DNA of 64,000 nt from Protopterus annectens (taxonomy: Eukaryota; Chordata; Ceratodontiformes; Protopteridae): contig NC_056733.1 of assembly GCF_019279795.1 (NCBI RefSeq), positions 1,420,572,800 to 1,420,636,799 of the forward strand. The letters run 5' to 3'. The stretch's first letter is position 1, and every line of letters starts with the position of its first letter. Under the pieces are notes generated by a model, which saw only the letters and a list, made by a program, of their open reading frames with translations, was not told the DNA's origin and made no database searches. Of this stretch, positions 1-11,119 are shown one piece after another. The position numbers and the translations under genes are program-made.

Positions 1-2375
1 CTATGCAGGTGGCATCTTCCTTTAGAGCTCCTCCACATGGATCATGGAAAGGAACCTGGGACTTTCTGAACCACATTTTTCAACCTCCCTGTTGATTCCT
101 AGAGAAGGTCCTTTGAGGAATCAAAAAACATATGCCCACTGAAGAAAGGGTCTTACCATCTTGCTCACATCTGGAGATTGTGTCTTTCACTTTAGGACCA
201 AACAATGAACTTCCATCAAATGAAGCAATGAGGAAGGAGGACTTGAAAGGCTCTGCAAAATCACACAGGTACATCCAGGCATGTCTCCTTATGGAACTGT
301 CTGAATTCTCCACCCTTGAGGTACCTTCAGCTGCATGTGAAATGAGCCTCATGAATGAATTTGATACAGATTGTAGGGTAGCCAAATGTCAGGCAACAGA
401 ACTTTGTGCCTCAGTATTAATGGTCCCAGAGAGGGATTTGGAAAGTTCTTTAATCAAGTCCCAAGTCTGGTAAAATGTGCCAAATAATTCAGTCACCTGA
501 GTGCAAAAGTCACTGAAGCATACATATGCTTCCCAATCTGTCCAATGCTCCTGACTCCCTGTTAGGGGGATGGACAGATGAACCCTGTTACATGAGTTGC
601 TTCTTTGTGACGCTGCTAAAACAATGGCATCTACTGGTACACCTTTGTTCCAAAACTCTCTTCCTTTCAGTGGTGCCAGGATCTCGTCTGGTCTCTTGGG
701 GATCCACTCAATAGCGTCGGGTTCCTTCCACGGCCACCTAGAGATCAAATAAATAAGCTCATCAGTGGGCAGAGTCACCCAGGACATAGATGGGCCAGAC
801 CCAATGGCTTCCAGGAATACAGATTCCTGTTGGGAAGGGTTATCAGTAGACCAACAACTTCTTTGCTTGAGGATCTCCAGGATGTCTCCAAAGGAAACAT
901 AGGTTCATAGATTAGTACTAAGCTAACTGCCCTTGCGAGCCATTTTAAGCCTAGCCAATTATCCCTTGTGAGACTCAAACCCTGCACCTTGTGCTTGCAA
1001 GGCAAACACCTTAACCATTAGGCCACCCTCCCAACTTCATCAGGTAGTGATCTTGGGGACCCTTCCCCCTTATCAAAATTGGTATCTTCTGTGATCAACT
1101 GTTGAGGAGACTCTAAGTATCTCGTCTTGCACTTTCTCTTCCTAGGGACTTATTCAGTGGGATGCTCAGGAGAAGTATCAGAAGAAATAAGTATACCCTG
1201 CTGAGTAACCTGGAAACTGTGGGCTGGCTGTCGCTGTGGAGTAGAGTGTTGAGGCTCAAGGCACAAAGACATATGGGATCTAGAAGGAATATCCAAGCAG
1301 GGTGGAATCATCTGTCCTCCAGAAGCAGAGAACGCTTTTTCACCACCTCAAAGGCAGAATGTTCTGGGGAGAAGGAGGCCAACAGAGCTGACAAGGCATG
1401 CTTCTAGACTGCCATCTGCCTGTGACCTGTAGGCAGCCCACCCAAGATAGAGGTTGGAGCTAAGCTGTCCATTGCTGAAGCTCTGTGGGGCAGAGATGGC
1501 TCTGAAAACATTGGAGTCGACTCTAACACCTTGGATCCGACAATGGCACTACGGCTCAAACAGTCATCCAGCTCTGACACTCTCAGAGCTGGTGCACTCA
1601 GAAAATGTATCAGAGCTGAAGATACAACAACCTTTGGATCTAATACAGACAGTCCCAGAAGACTCAAATCCAAGTGCTCCAAAGCCAAGGGTCAGATTGG
1701 AGAAGGAGCCAAGATGGGTAGAGTAGCACTGGTAAAGGTCTCTGGACCCAAAGGCCAGAAGAGGTCCCATCTGAATCTGTAACAAGATAAACTTCCTCAT
1801 CATTTTATCTACATCTGCTTCTGTCAGATGCCTGGAAGAACAAGAAGAAGAGGCCACTGAAGGGGACCTAGAATGGCTGTATCTCTCTAAAAAAAAGGGG
1901 ATGGCAACTGGGAAGGAACCGGGTCCACAGAGGATGCTTCCTGGGTCCAAGGGAGTGGTTTTGGATCCAAGTGAGTCAGATCCGATGACTTGGATCTTTT
2001 TTCAGAAGATGTTGGAGCCAAGGATTTAGTCTTCAGATCCATGGAACTTGGATCCGATCACTAGGACACTTTAGGAGAACGTTCAAAAGTTGAGTCCGAG
2101 CTAGGAGTGGATGAACCAGAAAGATCCAAAGAATGCTTTCTGAACTCCTCCTTATCAGATGTTTTGAAGGTTTGAGCTCCAAACAGAGTCCAAAAAAGCA
2201 GAAGGTAATAAACCTTGTAAAATCAGATTATGTTTTAGTCCACTAAGGCCCGTGGATTAGAGGCCTAACAAATATCACATGATACTTTTAAATGAGCTGG
2301 GCCTAAGCAATAGACACATGAATCATGTACCCACAATCCTTACATTTTTTAAAACCCAAAGGTTTTTCAGCCATT
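1..2375 (-). pseudogene. DIRS copy A gag-like protein, broken
   Basis: Gag-like structural protein of a DIRS element. The likely start codon is at 2375-2373, and the first residues keep the CxxC pair of the zinc-knuckle region seen in copy B (FKKCxxC). The best preserved parts are minus-strand 787-389 and 385-80, which align with copy B around 16.0-16.7 kb (motifs SFMRLIS, AAEG, FGPKVKDT, RCEQ.GKTL). Between them are frameshifts and stops, and a SINE interrupts the frame at 898-1036. The serine/proline-rich middle (about 1500-2150) carries repeated GGATCC-type motifs at the DNA level. Nothing here could be translated whole. Confidence 0.8.
898..1036 (-). mobile_element. tRNA-derived SINE with CR1-like tail
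   Basis: Read on the minus strand, the head has a box-A-like stretch (GGCCTAATGGTTAAGG) and a box-B-like stretch (GGTGCAGGGTTTGAGTC). The tail includes GGCTAGGCTTAAAATGG and ends in CTATGAACCTATG. That tail matches the 3' ends of the CR1 copies in this window (11.0, 28.9 and 61.85 kb), so the SINE was presumably mobilised by that CR1 family. It splits the gag of DIRS copy A, so it is younger than that element. No long target-site duplication is evident. Confidence 0.8.
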
Positions 2376-2699
2376 GTTTATTTATTTATTTTATTTATTT
2401 ATTTATTTATTTATTTACATTTGTTGACTGGAAGTGTCCAACTGGACGTAGGTAAATTTTCAGCGGAGGCCCGGGGAGAAAAGCTCCACAGTTAAAATAA
2501 ACAGACAGTAGTTACATTGGATTATATAGTGATTAACAATTTAACATAGCAATTAATTACAAACATATTTACAGATGAAGAACCAGTACATCAGTAGACT
2601 ACTAAAATCTTTATCTGAGAAGTACATAACAGACATTAACAAATGTTACAATAAGACGTTCCTGCTGTATAATAAGTACTAGGCTTAGGAGCATCTGAG

Positions 2700-4195
2700 C
2701 TTGCTATAATCAAGGTAGTTAGTGGGGTGGAAAGAAAGGTAGTGGTTGGATGGGGTGGGTGATAGAGTGGGAGTTGCAAGGGCATAGCCAGCATGTTTTT
2801 AGGTGCGCCTTTAGTAAAGTTTTGAAGTGGGTGCATGATCGTACGGAGGTAATTGTGGGTGGGAGGGAGTTCCATAATTTAGCTATGGCACAAGAGAGTA
2901 GTGCTTCACCAGCAGAGTTATTGGCTTTAGTGATCTGCAAGTGATTTTTGTTGCTGGATCTTAGTGGTCTGGTGGTGCGATAGGGTTGGAGTAGATTCTG
3001 GAGGGATGGGACATTTAGTGGAGGGTTTACTAGTTTGTGGGCGAGTGATAGTTGATACCATTGAAGGAGGTGAGGGAGTTCAAGCCAGCCCAGTTCAGCA
3101 AGTGAGAGACAGTGGTGACTACGGTAGGATGCCTCTGTGGCGAATTTGGTGATTTTGTTGTAGCAGGTCTCTAGCTTGTTTAGATCACATTGCCTTAGGT
3201 TGGTATATATTGGAGAGGCATAAAGTAGGGTGGAGATAAGGTGAGAATTTGCTATTGAAATCTTTGCTGCTTTGGTGAGAAGTTGCTTATTTCTGTATAA
3301 CGCTCCTAGTTTTGTGTGGACTTTTTTATGGTCATGGATATGTGAATGTCAAATTTTAGTTTATTGTCTATTTCCACTCCTAGCAATTAGGTGTGTTCAG
3401 TTGGGTATATAGTGGTGTTGTCTTTTGCTGTGATGTTAAAGTGAGAGTTGTTTTGAGTATGTTTGGTGGGTTGGAAGATGAGTAGTTTAGTTTTGTTTGG
3501 GTTGAGTATTAATTGGGCATCAGATAACCAAGTTTCAACAGAGGAAAAGGCTTCCTGTGTGACTTTTTGCAGTTTGGGTAGGGACTAGGCTGAGCAGATG
3601 ATGGTTGAGTCATCTGCGTATTGTATGAGTATGCCATGTTTGGTGGCAGAGGCTAGATTATTGGTGAAATAGAGAAGAGTAGGGGTCCAAGGAAGGATCC
3701 TTGGGGAACCCCTATGGAGACAGGTAGTTGGGGAGATATGTAATTCTGCCATACAACGGATTGTTGACGGTCAGACAGGTAACTCTGAAACCTGTTGGTG
3801 ACTGATTGAGAGAAGGATAGGTTATTGAGGACAGAGAGGAGTTGTTTGTGTGGGACCATGTCAAATGCTTTAGATAGGTCTAGGAAAGTAGCAGACGAGA
3901 GATAGCCATTGTTTTTATGCTGAAGGATAGTGTTAGTAAAGGAGAGTAAGGCAGTGGTGGTGCTATGGTTTGGTCGGAAACCATGCTGAGTATTGGAAAG
4001 GAGGTTGTTAGTAAGGAGGTAGTTTGAGACCTGAGAATGTATGCATCTCTCTAGTATTTTGGAGAGTGGAGAGAGAATAGCTATGGGGCGGTAATTGGTT
4101 AGTTCTGTGGAGGGGCCGCCTTTGTGGAGGGGAATTATATGTGATACTTTCCACAGTGTGGGAACGTAACTTTCTGACAGAGATCGGTTAATCAA
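2700..4195 (-). pseudogene. L2 reverse transcriptase, broken
   Basis: Minus-strand 4195-3653 (180 aa) holds RT motifs in order: VIPLHKGG-type motif (HIIPLHKGG), NYRPI, QHGFRPNHST, DLSKAFDMV and GVPQGSFLGPLLF. Frame and stop breaks remove the YxDD block from the open part. The distal thumb/C-terminal region is still readable at 3150-2720 (KLWNSLP, LLKAHL). The order and spacing fit L2/CR1-type Pol. It would copy the element RNA at the nicked target. Not functional as seen. Confidence 0.8.
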
Positions 4196-4665
4196 GATGG
4201 ATACTGGGTAGGCCAGAGCATCAGCTGCGATTTGTAGGTATTCACTTGGGAGGTTGTCTGCTGCTAATTTGGTGGGCTTAAGTTTAGTTAAGAGTTTTTT
4301 ATGTTGGATGTAGGTACAGGAGAAAAAGAGAAGGCAGTGGGGAGATTACTAGTTGAAGGTGTGGGTTGGAGGGGAGGTGGGTTGTGTTATTTAGCTAGTG
4401 ATAGTATGGTTTGTGTGAAGTGTGTGTTGAATGAGGTAGCAATATTTTTGGAGGAGTGAGGGATGTTAGGAGGAGGGGTACTGACTTTACCTGGGTGGAG
4501 GATGGAGTTTATGGAGGACCAGAATTGTTTGGGGCTGTGTTGGGAGGAGTCTAGGGCAGACTGGTAGTATTGGAATTTGTCCTGTTTTATTAGCTTTTTA
4601 ACTCTATTACGTAGTTCTAGGAATTTCTGTCTAGTTGAGGGGGTTTTGGTTTTGTGCTAGTGCTC

Positions 4666-6046
4666 TCAGGCTTTATCCCTGTTTTTCATTTCTGACTTAG
4701 TGGTTTTCTGTAGCCATGGGGAGGGTTGTGCTTTTGTTCTGGAAAGTCTTATGGGGGCATGGTAATTAAGGATGCTCAGGAAGGTACAATTAAAAAATTC
4801 AACTGCGTCATCAAGACTGAAGTACTTTAGGGGATGCCAGTTACATTCTTTGAGGGATGAGATGAATGTGAGTGGGTTAAAGTTTAGTTTTTTTACGTAT
4901 TTAACGGTAGATGACAGGTTTAGCTTGGTATAGGTATTTTTTGAGTAGGAGTGTTGGGGAGTGATCACTGTGGCTATCTGATAAGCAGCCTGTTATATAT
5001 GACTGGGGGCTCTTACTAACTAGTATCCAATCCAGGGTAGTGTGCTTGCTGGAGTTTTTATTTATCCTGGTTGGCAACTGGACTAGTTGGATGAAGCCAT
5101 GAAGGTTTATATGATGGATTGGATTGTTGCCAGGACAGGATTGCCAGTCAATATTGAAATCACCTAAAATTATAGTTTCTTGGGGGAGATGGTGGGTAGA
5201 CCAGCTGAGGAGGTTTTCTAGTGGAGGGATGTTTTGGCCAGGTGGGAAGTAGCATCCAATTATGTTGATGGTTTTGTTTTGGTTTATTTTGAGGTTGATA
5301 TATATTATTTCTTCATTGTCTATTTGTGAAGCTGATGATTTTAAGATCTGGATGTTTAGATGCTGTTTAAATATTATAGCTACACCGCCTCCTTTATTGT
5401 TTAGCTGGTCTACCCTTAGTATGACATAACCGGTAGGGAGTATTTGCTCACTGGTAATGTGAGGTTTTAGCCATGTTTATGTCAGGATGACTATATTTGG
5501 GGAGTACAAATCTATGGTGGCATGGAGTTCATGGACTTTGTTGGATATACTTCTAATATTTAGGCTTAGAAGAAGGAAGTCACTTGGCTTTCTATTAGCT
5601 GTGATATGGGAGAAGTTGTGGTTTCTAGTCTGATTATGAGGATTGGGGTTGGAGATGGTAGGGCCAGGGTTGGGGTGGATGTCTCCACTTAGGGCTAGTT
5701 TTGATATGCATGAGGTTATTAGTTTTCTCAGTTTTTGAATGTGTTTGTTTATTAGGGAAACTTTATGATTGTGCTCTGTGGGTAATAGGTATGGTGGGAG
5801 GGTTACTATGTTAAGTTGTAGGGATGCTTTATGCTTGAGTAATATAGTTGGTAGAATATGCGGGGGGTGTATAGGGATGGTTCTTGAGTTGGTGGGAGGG
5901 GAGCTGAGTGAGGATGAGACATGAGTGGTGGTGTGAGTAGTAGTACAGTGGTAGTGGTTGAGTGGGGGAATGATGGAGCTTTGGTAGGATGTAAGATATG
6001 CAAGGAGGGTGCATGCAGTGAGCATAGGTAAGGTATGCTTGTACAT
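4666..6046 (-). pseudogene. L2 ORF N-terminus and AP-type endonuclease, broken
   Basis: The open part runs from a Met at 6046 to about 5477. It holds a low-complexity leader, the NPGP motif and the start of an exonuclease/endonuclease/phosphatase fold (LLLSLNIRSISNK... NIVILT). After a stop the domain continues to about 4660 with recognisable pieces GGVAI, ILGDFNIDW and SDHSP, the last two being conserved active-site neighbourhoods of LINE endonucleases. In an active element this domain nicks target DNA for priming. At least one stop and later frame changes disable it. Confidence 0.75.
5660..5686 (-). other. 2A-like ribosome-skipping motif
   Basis: Minus-strand codons read GDIHPNPGP, directly between the N-terminal stretch and the endonuclease. 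Viral and LINE 2A peptides share D(V/I)ExNPGP. Here E is H, so the match is close but not canonical. 2A-like sequences are known in CR1, L2 and Rex1-type LINEs, where they separate the N-terminal product from the Pol protein. Activity of this variant cannot be judged from sequence alone. Confidence 0.65.
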
Positions 6047-6656
6047 GTTAGTTGAGGAGGTGTGATAGTAGTGGGAAAATGGAGGCGGTAGTGTTGGGTT
6101 AGCGCTGTGGTTGGCTACTGGAAAGATGGAAGGGGTTTGTATGTAATAAAGGAAGGACCACTGGGGGTGGGAGGAAATAGGGGGCAGGGTGGGGAGCGAA
6201 GCGAGTAGAGACCCTGTTAGTTGCTGTTATGAGGAGGCTGGAAACAATCAGGTAACAGAGTAAACTGATAAATGAACATATGATAGTGACAAAGGGTGAT
6301 TGTAGTTTTTAAAAATGGTGCCTGTCACAGGTAATATTTATTAACTTTGGGATTGGCTTAAGGTAATAAACAGGGAAGGGGGAGGGGGAGAACAAGGGTG
6401 TGAGCAGGCAGTTCTTTTGTACTGCTGCTAATGAGCCAAAGCAAAGACAAGTTTGTGTTTAAGAAACAATCAGAATTGACCAAGGACTGCTCTGAAACTG
6501 TAAGTCATTTCTTAATCATTTCTCAGGTGGAATAACAGGATAACCTTGTATCAGTAAGCTACTGTGGTCTCAGTTTAAATTAACAAACACACAGTATTGA
6601 TCAGTTATGGATACTATTTGCTAACAGAAAGGAATAAGAGAGAAAGTGGAAGATGA

Positions 6657-6689
6657 GTGTGTGTGTGTGTGTGTGTGGGGGGGGGCTGC
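6657..6689. repeat. (GT)n tract followed by G run
   Basis: A GT dinucleotide tract of about 20 bp followed by an unbroken run of Gs. It sits just before the 108-bp repeats. It is low-complexity; the apparent protein frame across it (MCVCVCV...) is an artefact. Confidence 0.85.
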
Positions 6690-6755
6690 TTACAAGCCAA
6701 AGCACAGTGCTCTCCAGGGGAAAATGAATATTGGCTCAGTCAGGTAGACACATAC

Positions 6756-7019
6756 TCAAAGTTAACTTTAGCTGTTTGCAGACAGTTCAGACCTGGACTG
6801 AGCTTTTCTTATAAGAATGATAAAGGTGGTACCACAGTTGAATACTTAAGAGTGGTGTTAGGTTCAAAGTTAACTTTAGCTGTTTACAGACAGTTCAGAC
6901 CCAGTCTGCGCTTTTCTTATAAGAATGATAAAGGTGGTACCGCAGTTGAATACTTAAGAGTGGTGTTAGGTTCAAAGTTAACGTTAGCTGTTTGCAGACA
7001 GTTCAGACCCGGACTGCGC
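6756..7019. repeat. 108-bp tandem repeat, about 2.4 units
   Basis: Units begin TCAAAGTTAAC at 6756, 6864 and 6972, a constant 108-bp period, and the third is cut at about 7019. Units differ at only a few positions. Because 108 is divisible by 3, a reading frame stays open through them; this is a consequence of the period, not evidence of a gene. The location upstream of the L2 ORF suggests LINE promoter monomers, but they could belong to the DIRS leader instead. Confidence 0.9.
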
Positions 7020-7319
7020 ATAACATTGTTATGCAAGAAAAATAACTAGCAATAACAATAATAAAAAATAGAAATGTTTTTTTAAAAGAAATAGAGAAAG
7101 GAAGCAAGTGACAAAAGGGAATTACCAACAATGGTAATCACAAATACAACAAGGGTATAGGACAGGAAAAACTACCAACTATGGTAAATGAGGAATACAG
7201 CGAAAAGTGTATAAAAGATATGGGAGGAAAATACAATATAACTGGAAAAAGAGAAAAAGCTACATCACTCAGAATACCACACTAAAGTTCGAGAGCTATC
7301 AGTGACCACATCTGTATGC

Positions 7320-7495
7320 AAAGGCGGCAAACGAGATCTGAGGTATGGTAGGGGACTAGAGCATTATGGGTAAGTGAGAAGCTCGAAAGTTTCCAATATC
7401 TATCAGCTGTAAAAAGTGGCCGCGTCAGATCCGAGGGTCGGATCCGAACCCAAATGTTAAGGAATGAATCAAAATTGACAACATCAGATCTAATT
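7320..7495 (-). repeat. Right terminal repeat of DIRS copy A
   Basis: The sequence GGCGGCAAACGAGATCTG, a spaced GTGGCCG, and GATCCGA...GGATCCGAACCC follow the same order as the right terminal repeat of DIRS copy B at 18.55-18.72 kb. Divergence is high toward the outer end, so the limit near 7495 is approximate. It anchors the far end of copy A on the other side of the L2 insertion. Confidence 0.75.
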
Positions 7496-8650
7496 TTACC
7501 ACTTGCCATCTCCATAGCCTGGAGATTTTAGGACTATCTCTATCTTAGATTGCTTGATATCATCTAGAATTTTATGTCATGGAGATGGCAGGAAAGTAGG
7601 AATGGTAGTGTAAGTGAGCAGACAAGCCCAAGTCAATCATCCTGACAAATGGAAGCTGGTGAGCCCCACTGCAGAGGCATCATTTGGGGGAAAGGCCTGG
7701 AAGTGCAGCTCCACAGACAGATCACCTTAGGAAGCATCATCCTACATAGGAGTGCTGCATACTTCAGATGAGCATTGGAGATATGCAGTTGTGCACACCC
7801 ACATTGGGAATCAGCATACCAGACAATGCACCAATGCACCGATCATGCTGGCCAAAAAAGAAAGTGAGCTAGGAGAATACAAAAACATAAAAAACACAGC
7901 ATAATGATTGTTGTGATCTTCATTTATCATCTCTAACCCTTGACATCCATGTGATGTTCAGCAGAAGAGGAATATCAAGGGACTTGGGCCTTGATGATCA
8001 TGAGGAAATGGGGCCCCAAAAATGCTTAAAAAAATTACATACCAACTTGAGATCTAGAATTTAGCTTTTGGTATAACATTCTACTACACCTTTCTTTAAT
8101 CAGGACACTTAAGTTTTAAGTCACAAAAACAAGTTTCCAAAGTCGTAACAACAAAAAATCCAAAATAAATCTTTCTTATTAAATAATTTTGCCCTAACAT
8201 CATCTATTTAAGGTAGAAATGCTCAGGTCAAAGCTAGAAACATGATCATAGTTACACAAAGATACACCTCATATCAAAAGCACTAATGACTCCTTTCAAT
8301 AATGGTCATTATTTTAGCTATTCCTCACTTCTGAAGCCACATTTCTTCATAACTATCTTAATTTCTTTCACTCCCTTGTATACACTGCATGTCTCTGTAG
8401 CTAGTTTAGAAAGTATGTTACTTTTTGTTAAAAATGAATTATCACCTAATCCTGCTGCCTTAGAAATTGTATTTTTGTTAAATTTTTATTAAATGTTCAA
8501 ATATTTCATCTGGACTCATGACTTCATTTCTAGTGTCAGTGGTCATTTTGGAAGAGGTCAAGATTCATCCAATCTGATGCTTTGTTATAATCAAATGTTG
8601 AGACTGGAGTAAATCGGTAAAAGCTAAAATTTTCAAATCTCTGGGTGGGA
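7496..8650. other. No recognisable feature
   Basis: AT-rich sequence with short open frames only. I see no convincing domain, repeat tail or tRNA-like box here. Confidence 0.5.
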
Positions 8651-9349
8651 CTGTAAACTTTTCACTTTCCATATATGAATATACACAAGTGTGCATTCAG
8701 ACAACCCCAAATAAAAGATAATGAATTTGACATACCAACATTCACAGTTGACAGAGCAGACAGACAGCACAACATAGCAGGAGGACTGCTAATCATGGCA
8801 GAGACAGCACTGCACCCAAAGCTGCGCAAATCTCAATTTCTAAGCATAAGTAAAAGAAAAGTAATAGTTGTTTACATCATAATTAGAAGAAGCAAGACAG
8901 AGCAAACCAAATGTATCATCTACAAAAAATATCAACAAGGCAAAAAACTGCTTCAGGTTTTTCTAACCTAGTTCTATGACAAGTACTGTAAAGAGCTCGT
9001 ACTGCTTGTTGATTTCAATAAACTACAGAGTCAGGAAATTCAGGACCACCTAGAATTTCAGCTGCAAGCCATATTGCAACACCTACATGATAACAACCAA
9101 CTGGAACAAAAACATCTTAGACTGAATACTACCCAAACATTCTTAAAATGGAATGTTACCTAGTAATAAATGCATGCAATATGGAAAAATGCATATATAC
9201 AAAGGACAACAGTGTTAAGAAACTTAGAATGTCTTGATTTGGCCAATGTACATAGATGCCGGAAGCTGTTAAAGACTGGGGGGCGGAGGGTGACAGGGGC
9301 ACTTAGTGAACTAAAAAGGGTAATTTTTTTATAACTATTTGCTATCACA

Positions 9350-9403
9350 ACATAGGTTCACTTGGAGGACATTTTAAGGTTAGCCAATTCCCTTTTGGTG
9401 CTT
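9350..9403 (-). mobile_element. Short CR1-tailed SINE remnant
   Basis: CATAGGTTCA, CATTTTAAGG and TAGCCAATTCCC follow the order seen in the minus-strand SINE at 898-1036, with internal gaps. It sits between the CR1 endonuclease remnant and the CR1 RT. It is short, so this is a tentative call. Confidence 0.45.
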
Positions 9404-9413
9404 TAAATAAAAA

Positions 9414-10790
9414 AGGTAAAAAACACACTCTCCAAAGCCAAGAACACAGCATCCATGGAACCTGACAATATCCCAGGCTGTGTTCTACATGAATTACAGA
9501 ACAAACTGACACCCCACCTAAGTACCATGTTCAATCATAGCCTCACCTCAGGCTTTCTGCCCACTGAATGCTGGACAGCAACGGTTATCCCACTCCACAA
9601 AGGGGAAGCCACCACGGATGCCAGGAACTACCGCTGCATTAGCCTGACGAGCCTGGTCTGCAAGGCTATGGAATGTATCATCATGGAACTTATAAACAAT
9701 GACATTGGTAACCTCCAAACTCTGAACTCTACCCAGTTCGGGTTTGTAAAAGGCAGATCATGTCTCCTAAACCTGATAGACTTCTTTGAAGCGGTCACCA
9801 AAGCCGTAGATGAGGGTAAGGTGGTTCACACAGGATATCTAGATCTCACCAAGGCTTTCAACACCATCTCCCACTCTGGAATTATAGATAAACTCACTAA
9901 ACTAGGTATAAATCCCTATGTCACAATATGGGTTGCCAACTGGCTCACTGACAGAACCCACACTGTGAAAGTAGCAGACTCTAAATCCAACTTCAGACCA
10001 GTGACAAGTGGAGTACTACAGGGTTTAGTCCTGGGTCCTCTCCTGTTTGGTATCTACTTTTCTGAAGTACAGGCTAACACAGAAGATCTTTGGCTAACAA
10101 AGTTCACAGATGACTGCAAACTAGGAGCCATAATCAAAACTCCTAACAATGTGGACATCCTACAAAAGGGACTCACTGAGACAGATGCCTGGTGTCAAAG
10201 CCATGGCCTCAAGCTCAATGCCAAAAAGTGCATTGTCATGTCTTTTGGTAAAAACTCTGTACCCATGAACTACCACATAGGCAGTAGTCTACTTAATACT
10301 GAAAGTGAGATAAGAGACCTTGGGACACAGGTGGACAGTAGTCTCTCCTTTGATTATCACATTGCCACAGTAGTCAGGAAATCCTTCTATGTGGCACACC
10401 TCATCACAAAAAGTTTCTCATCCAGGAAAAAACAGGACATTGTACCCCTCTACTCATCACTCATTAGACCCGTTATAGAATACAATGCCCCTTTTTGTAT
10501 GTACCTCACAAGACATCTACAACAACTGGAAAGGCCGCAGAAATACCTCACAAAGAGGATTACTGGCCTCAAACAGATGCCTACGCAGACCATCTCAAAA
10601 AACTCCAGCTTTACTCCATCATATATCACCTACTCAGAGGCAATCTCTGCCTAACATACAAAGCTATGTCAAACCCAGAGCTGTTGGACATGCTCCACTT
10701 AAAGAAATCTCAATCCCTCCGAGCTACCCTCTATAGGGACCTAAACCTTGTCACCACAATAAACAGAACATGCTGGAGCCAGGGATAGAT
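9414..10790 (+). pseudogene. CR1 reverse transcriptase, nearly intact frame with damaged motifs
   Basis: An uninterrupted 399-aa frame (Met at 9455, but homology starts upstream at about 9414, so the Met is not a real start). Motifs in order: DNIPGCVLHEL, VIPLHKGE, NYRCISL, FGFVKGRSCL, DLTKAFNTIS, SGVLQGLVLGPLLFG and the catalytic block KFTDDCKLGA. Three changes look inactivating or unusual: T for A in F(A)DD, and L for P and for S in the usual GVPQGSVLGPLLF. The thumb region continues to about 10640 before a frameshift; the RLPMLWN-type region follows out of frame to about 10790. 5' truncated relative to a full Pol. Confidence 0.85.
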
Positions 10791-11119
10791 TCCTGTCCCA
10801 GATACTTCCCATACTCTGGAACAAACTACCTATCTATATCAAACAAAGCTCCTAATTAGCACTCTTCAAGAAAAATCTTGATGATTGGATGGGAAATAGG
10901 AAATTCACCCCGGGGATCATTTCTGTGGCTATGCTCGACAGGGGCACAGAAAAATAATTTTCTTGGGTGGCAAAAGCCAGGGTACCATTTGGCTAGGCTT
11001 ATATAGGCCCTAGGGCCAATAGCCTAGTACCTACATATGAACCTATGAATTAACATTTTCTGATTGGTCTTAGCTATCCCCATGGCTGATAATTGTATAT
11101 TAGCCCTAATGAGAACAAC

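Larger units (their letters stand above)
2376..7050 (-). mobile_element. L2-type LINE, near full length
   Basis: A non-LTR retrotransposon on the minus strand. The 3' end at 2376-2500 has the L2-like sequence CGGGCCTCCGCTGAAAA followed by a TAAA-repeat tail. Upstream come RT (about 2700-4200), apurinic-type endonuclease (about 4660-5600) and an N-terminal stretch with an NPGP motif. The inferred 5' end, about 7020-7050, includes 108-bp tandem repeats that may be promoter monomers. The element lies immediately before the ATG of DIRS copy A gag. Frames are broken by several stops. Clade is judged from the tail, the RT motifs and the 2A-like motif; the exact 5' limit is uncertain. Confidence 0.8.
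1..7495 (-). mobile_element. DIRS-like retrotransposon copy A, old, left part outside window
   Basis: On the minus strand a decayed DIRS gag runs from about 2375 down to the window edge. It is clearly related to the gag of the better preserved DIRS copy at 12.5-18.7 kb; for example, both share the string FDGSSLFGPKVKDT. A matching right terminal repeat lies at about 7320-7495. Between gag ATG and terminal repeat sits an L2-type LINE (about 2376-7050). Removing the LINE leaves about 440 bp of leader, close to the roughly 540 bp in the other copy. RT, RNase H and recombinase would lie left of the window. Assignment is by internal comparison; the outer boundary near 7495 is approximate. Confidence 0.85.
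8660..11045 (+). mobile_element. CR1 LINE copy, rearranged
   Basis: Plus-strand CR1. An endonuclease remnant at 8660-9160 reads ADRQHNIAGGLLIMAETALH and ELVLLVDFN, the latter corresponding to the GDFN block. A 240-bp foreign or deleted stretch follows, then RT from about 9414 to 10790. The 3' end near 11045 carries GGCTAGGCTTATATAGG and CTATGAACCTATGAA, the family's terminal repeat. The same tail occurs at 28.9 kb and 61.85 kb. Confidence 0.85.

Noticed and set aside
6657..7049. 130-aa frame with internal repeats
   Set aside because: It begins in a GT tract and is kept open by the 108-bp period (a multiple of three); no domain.
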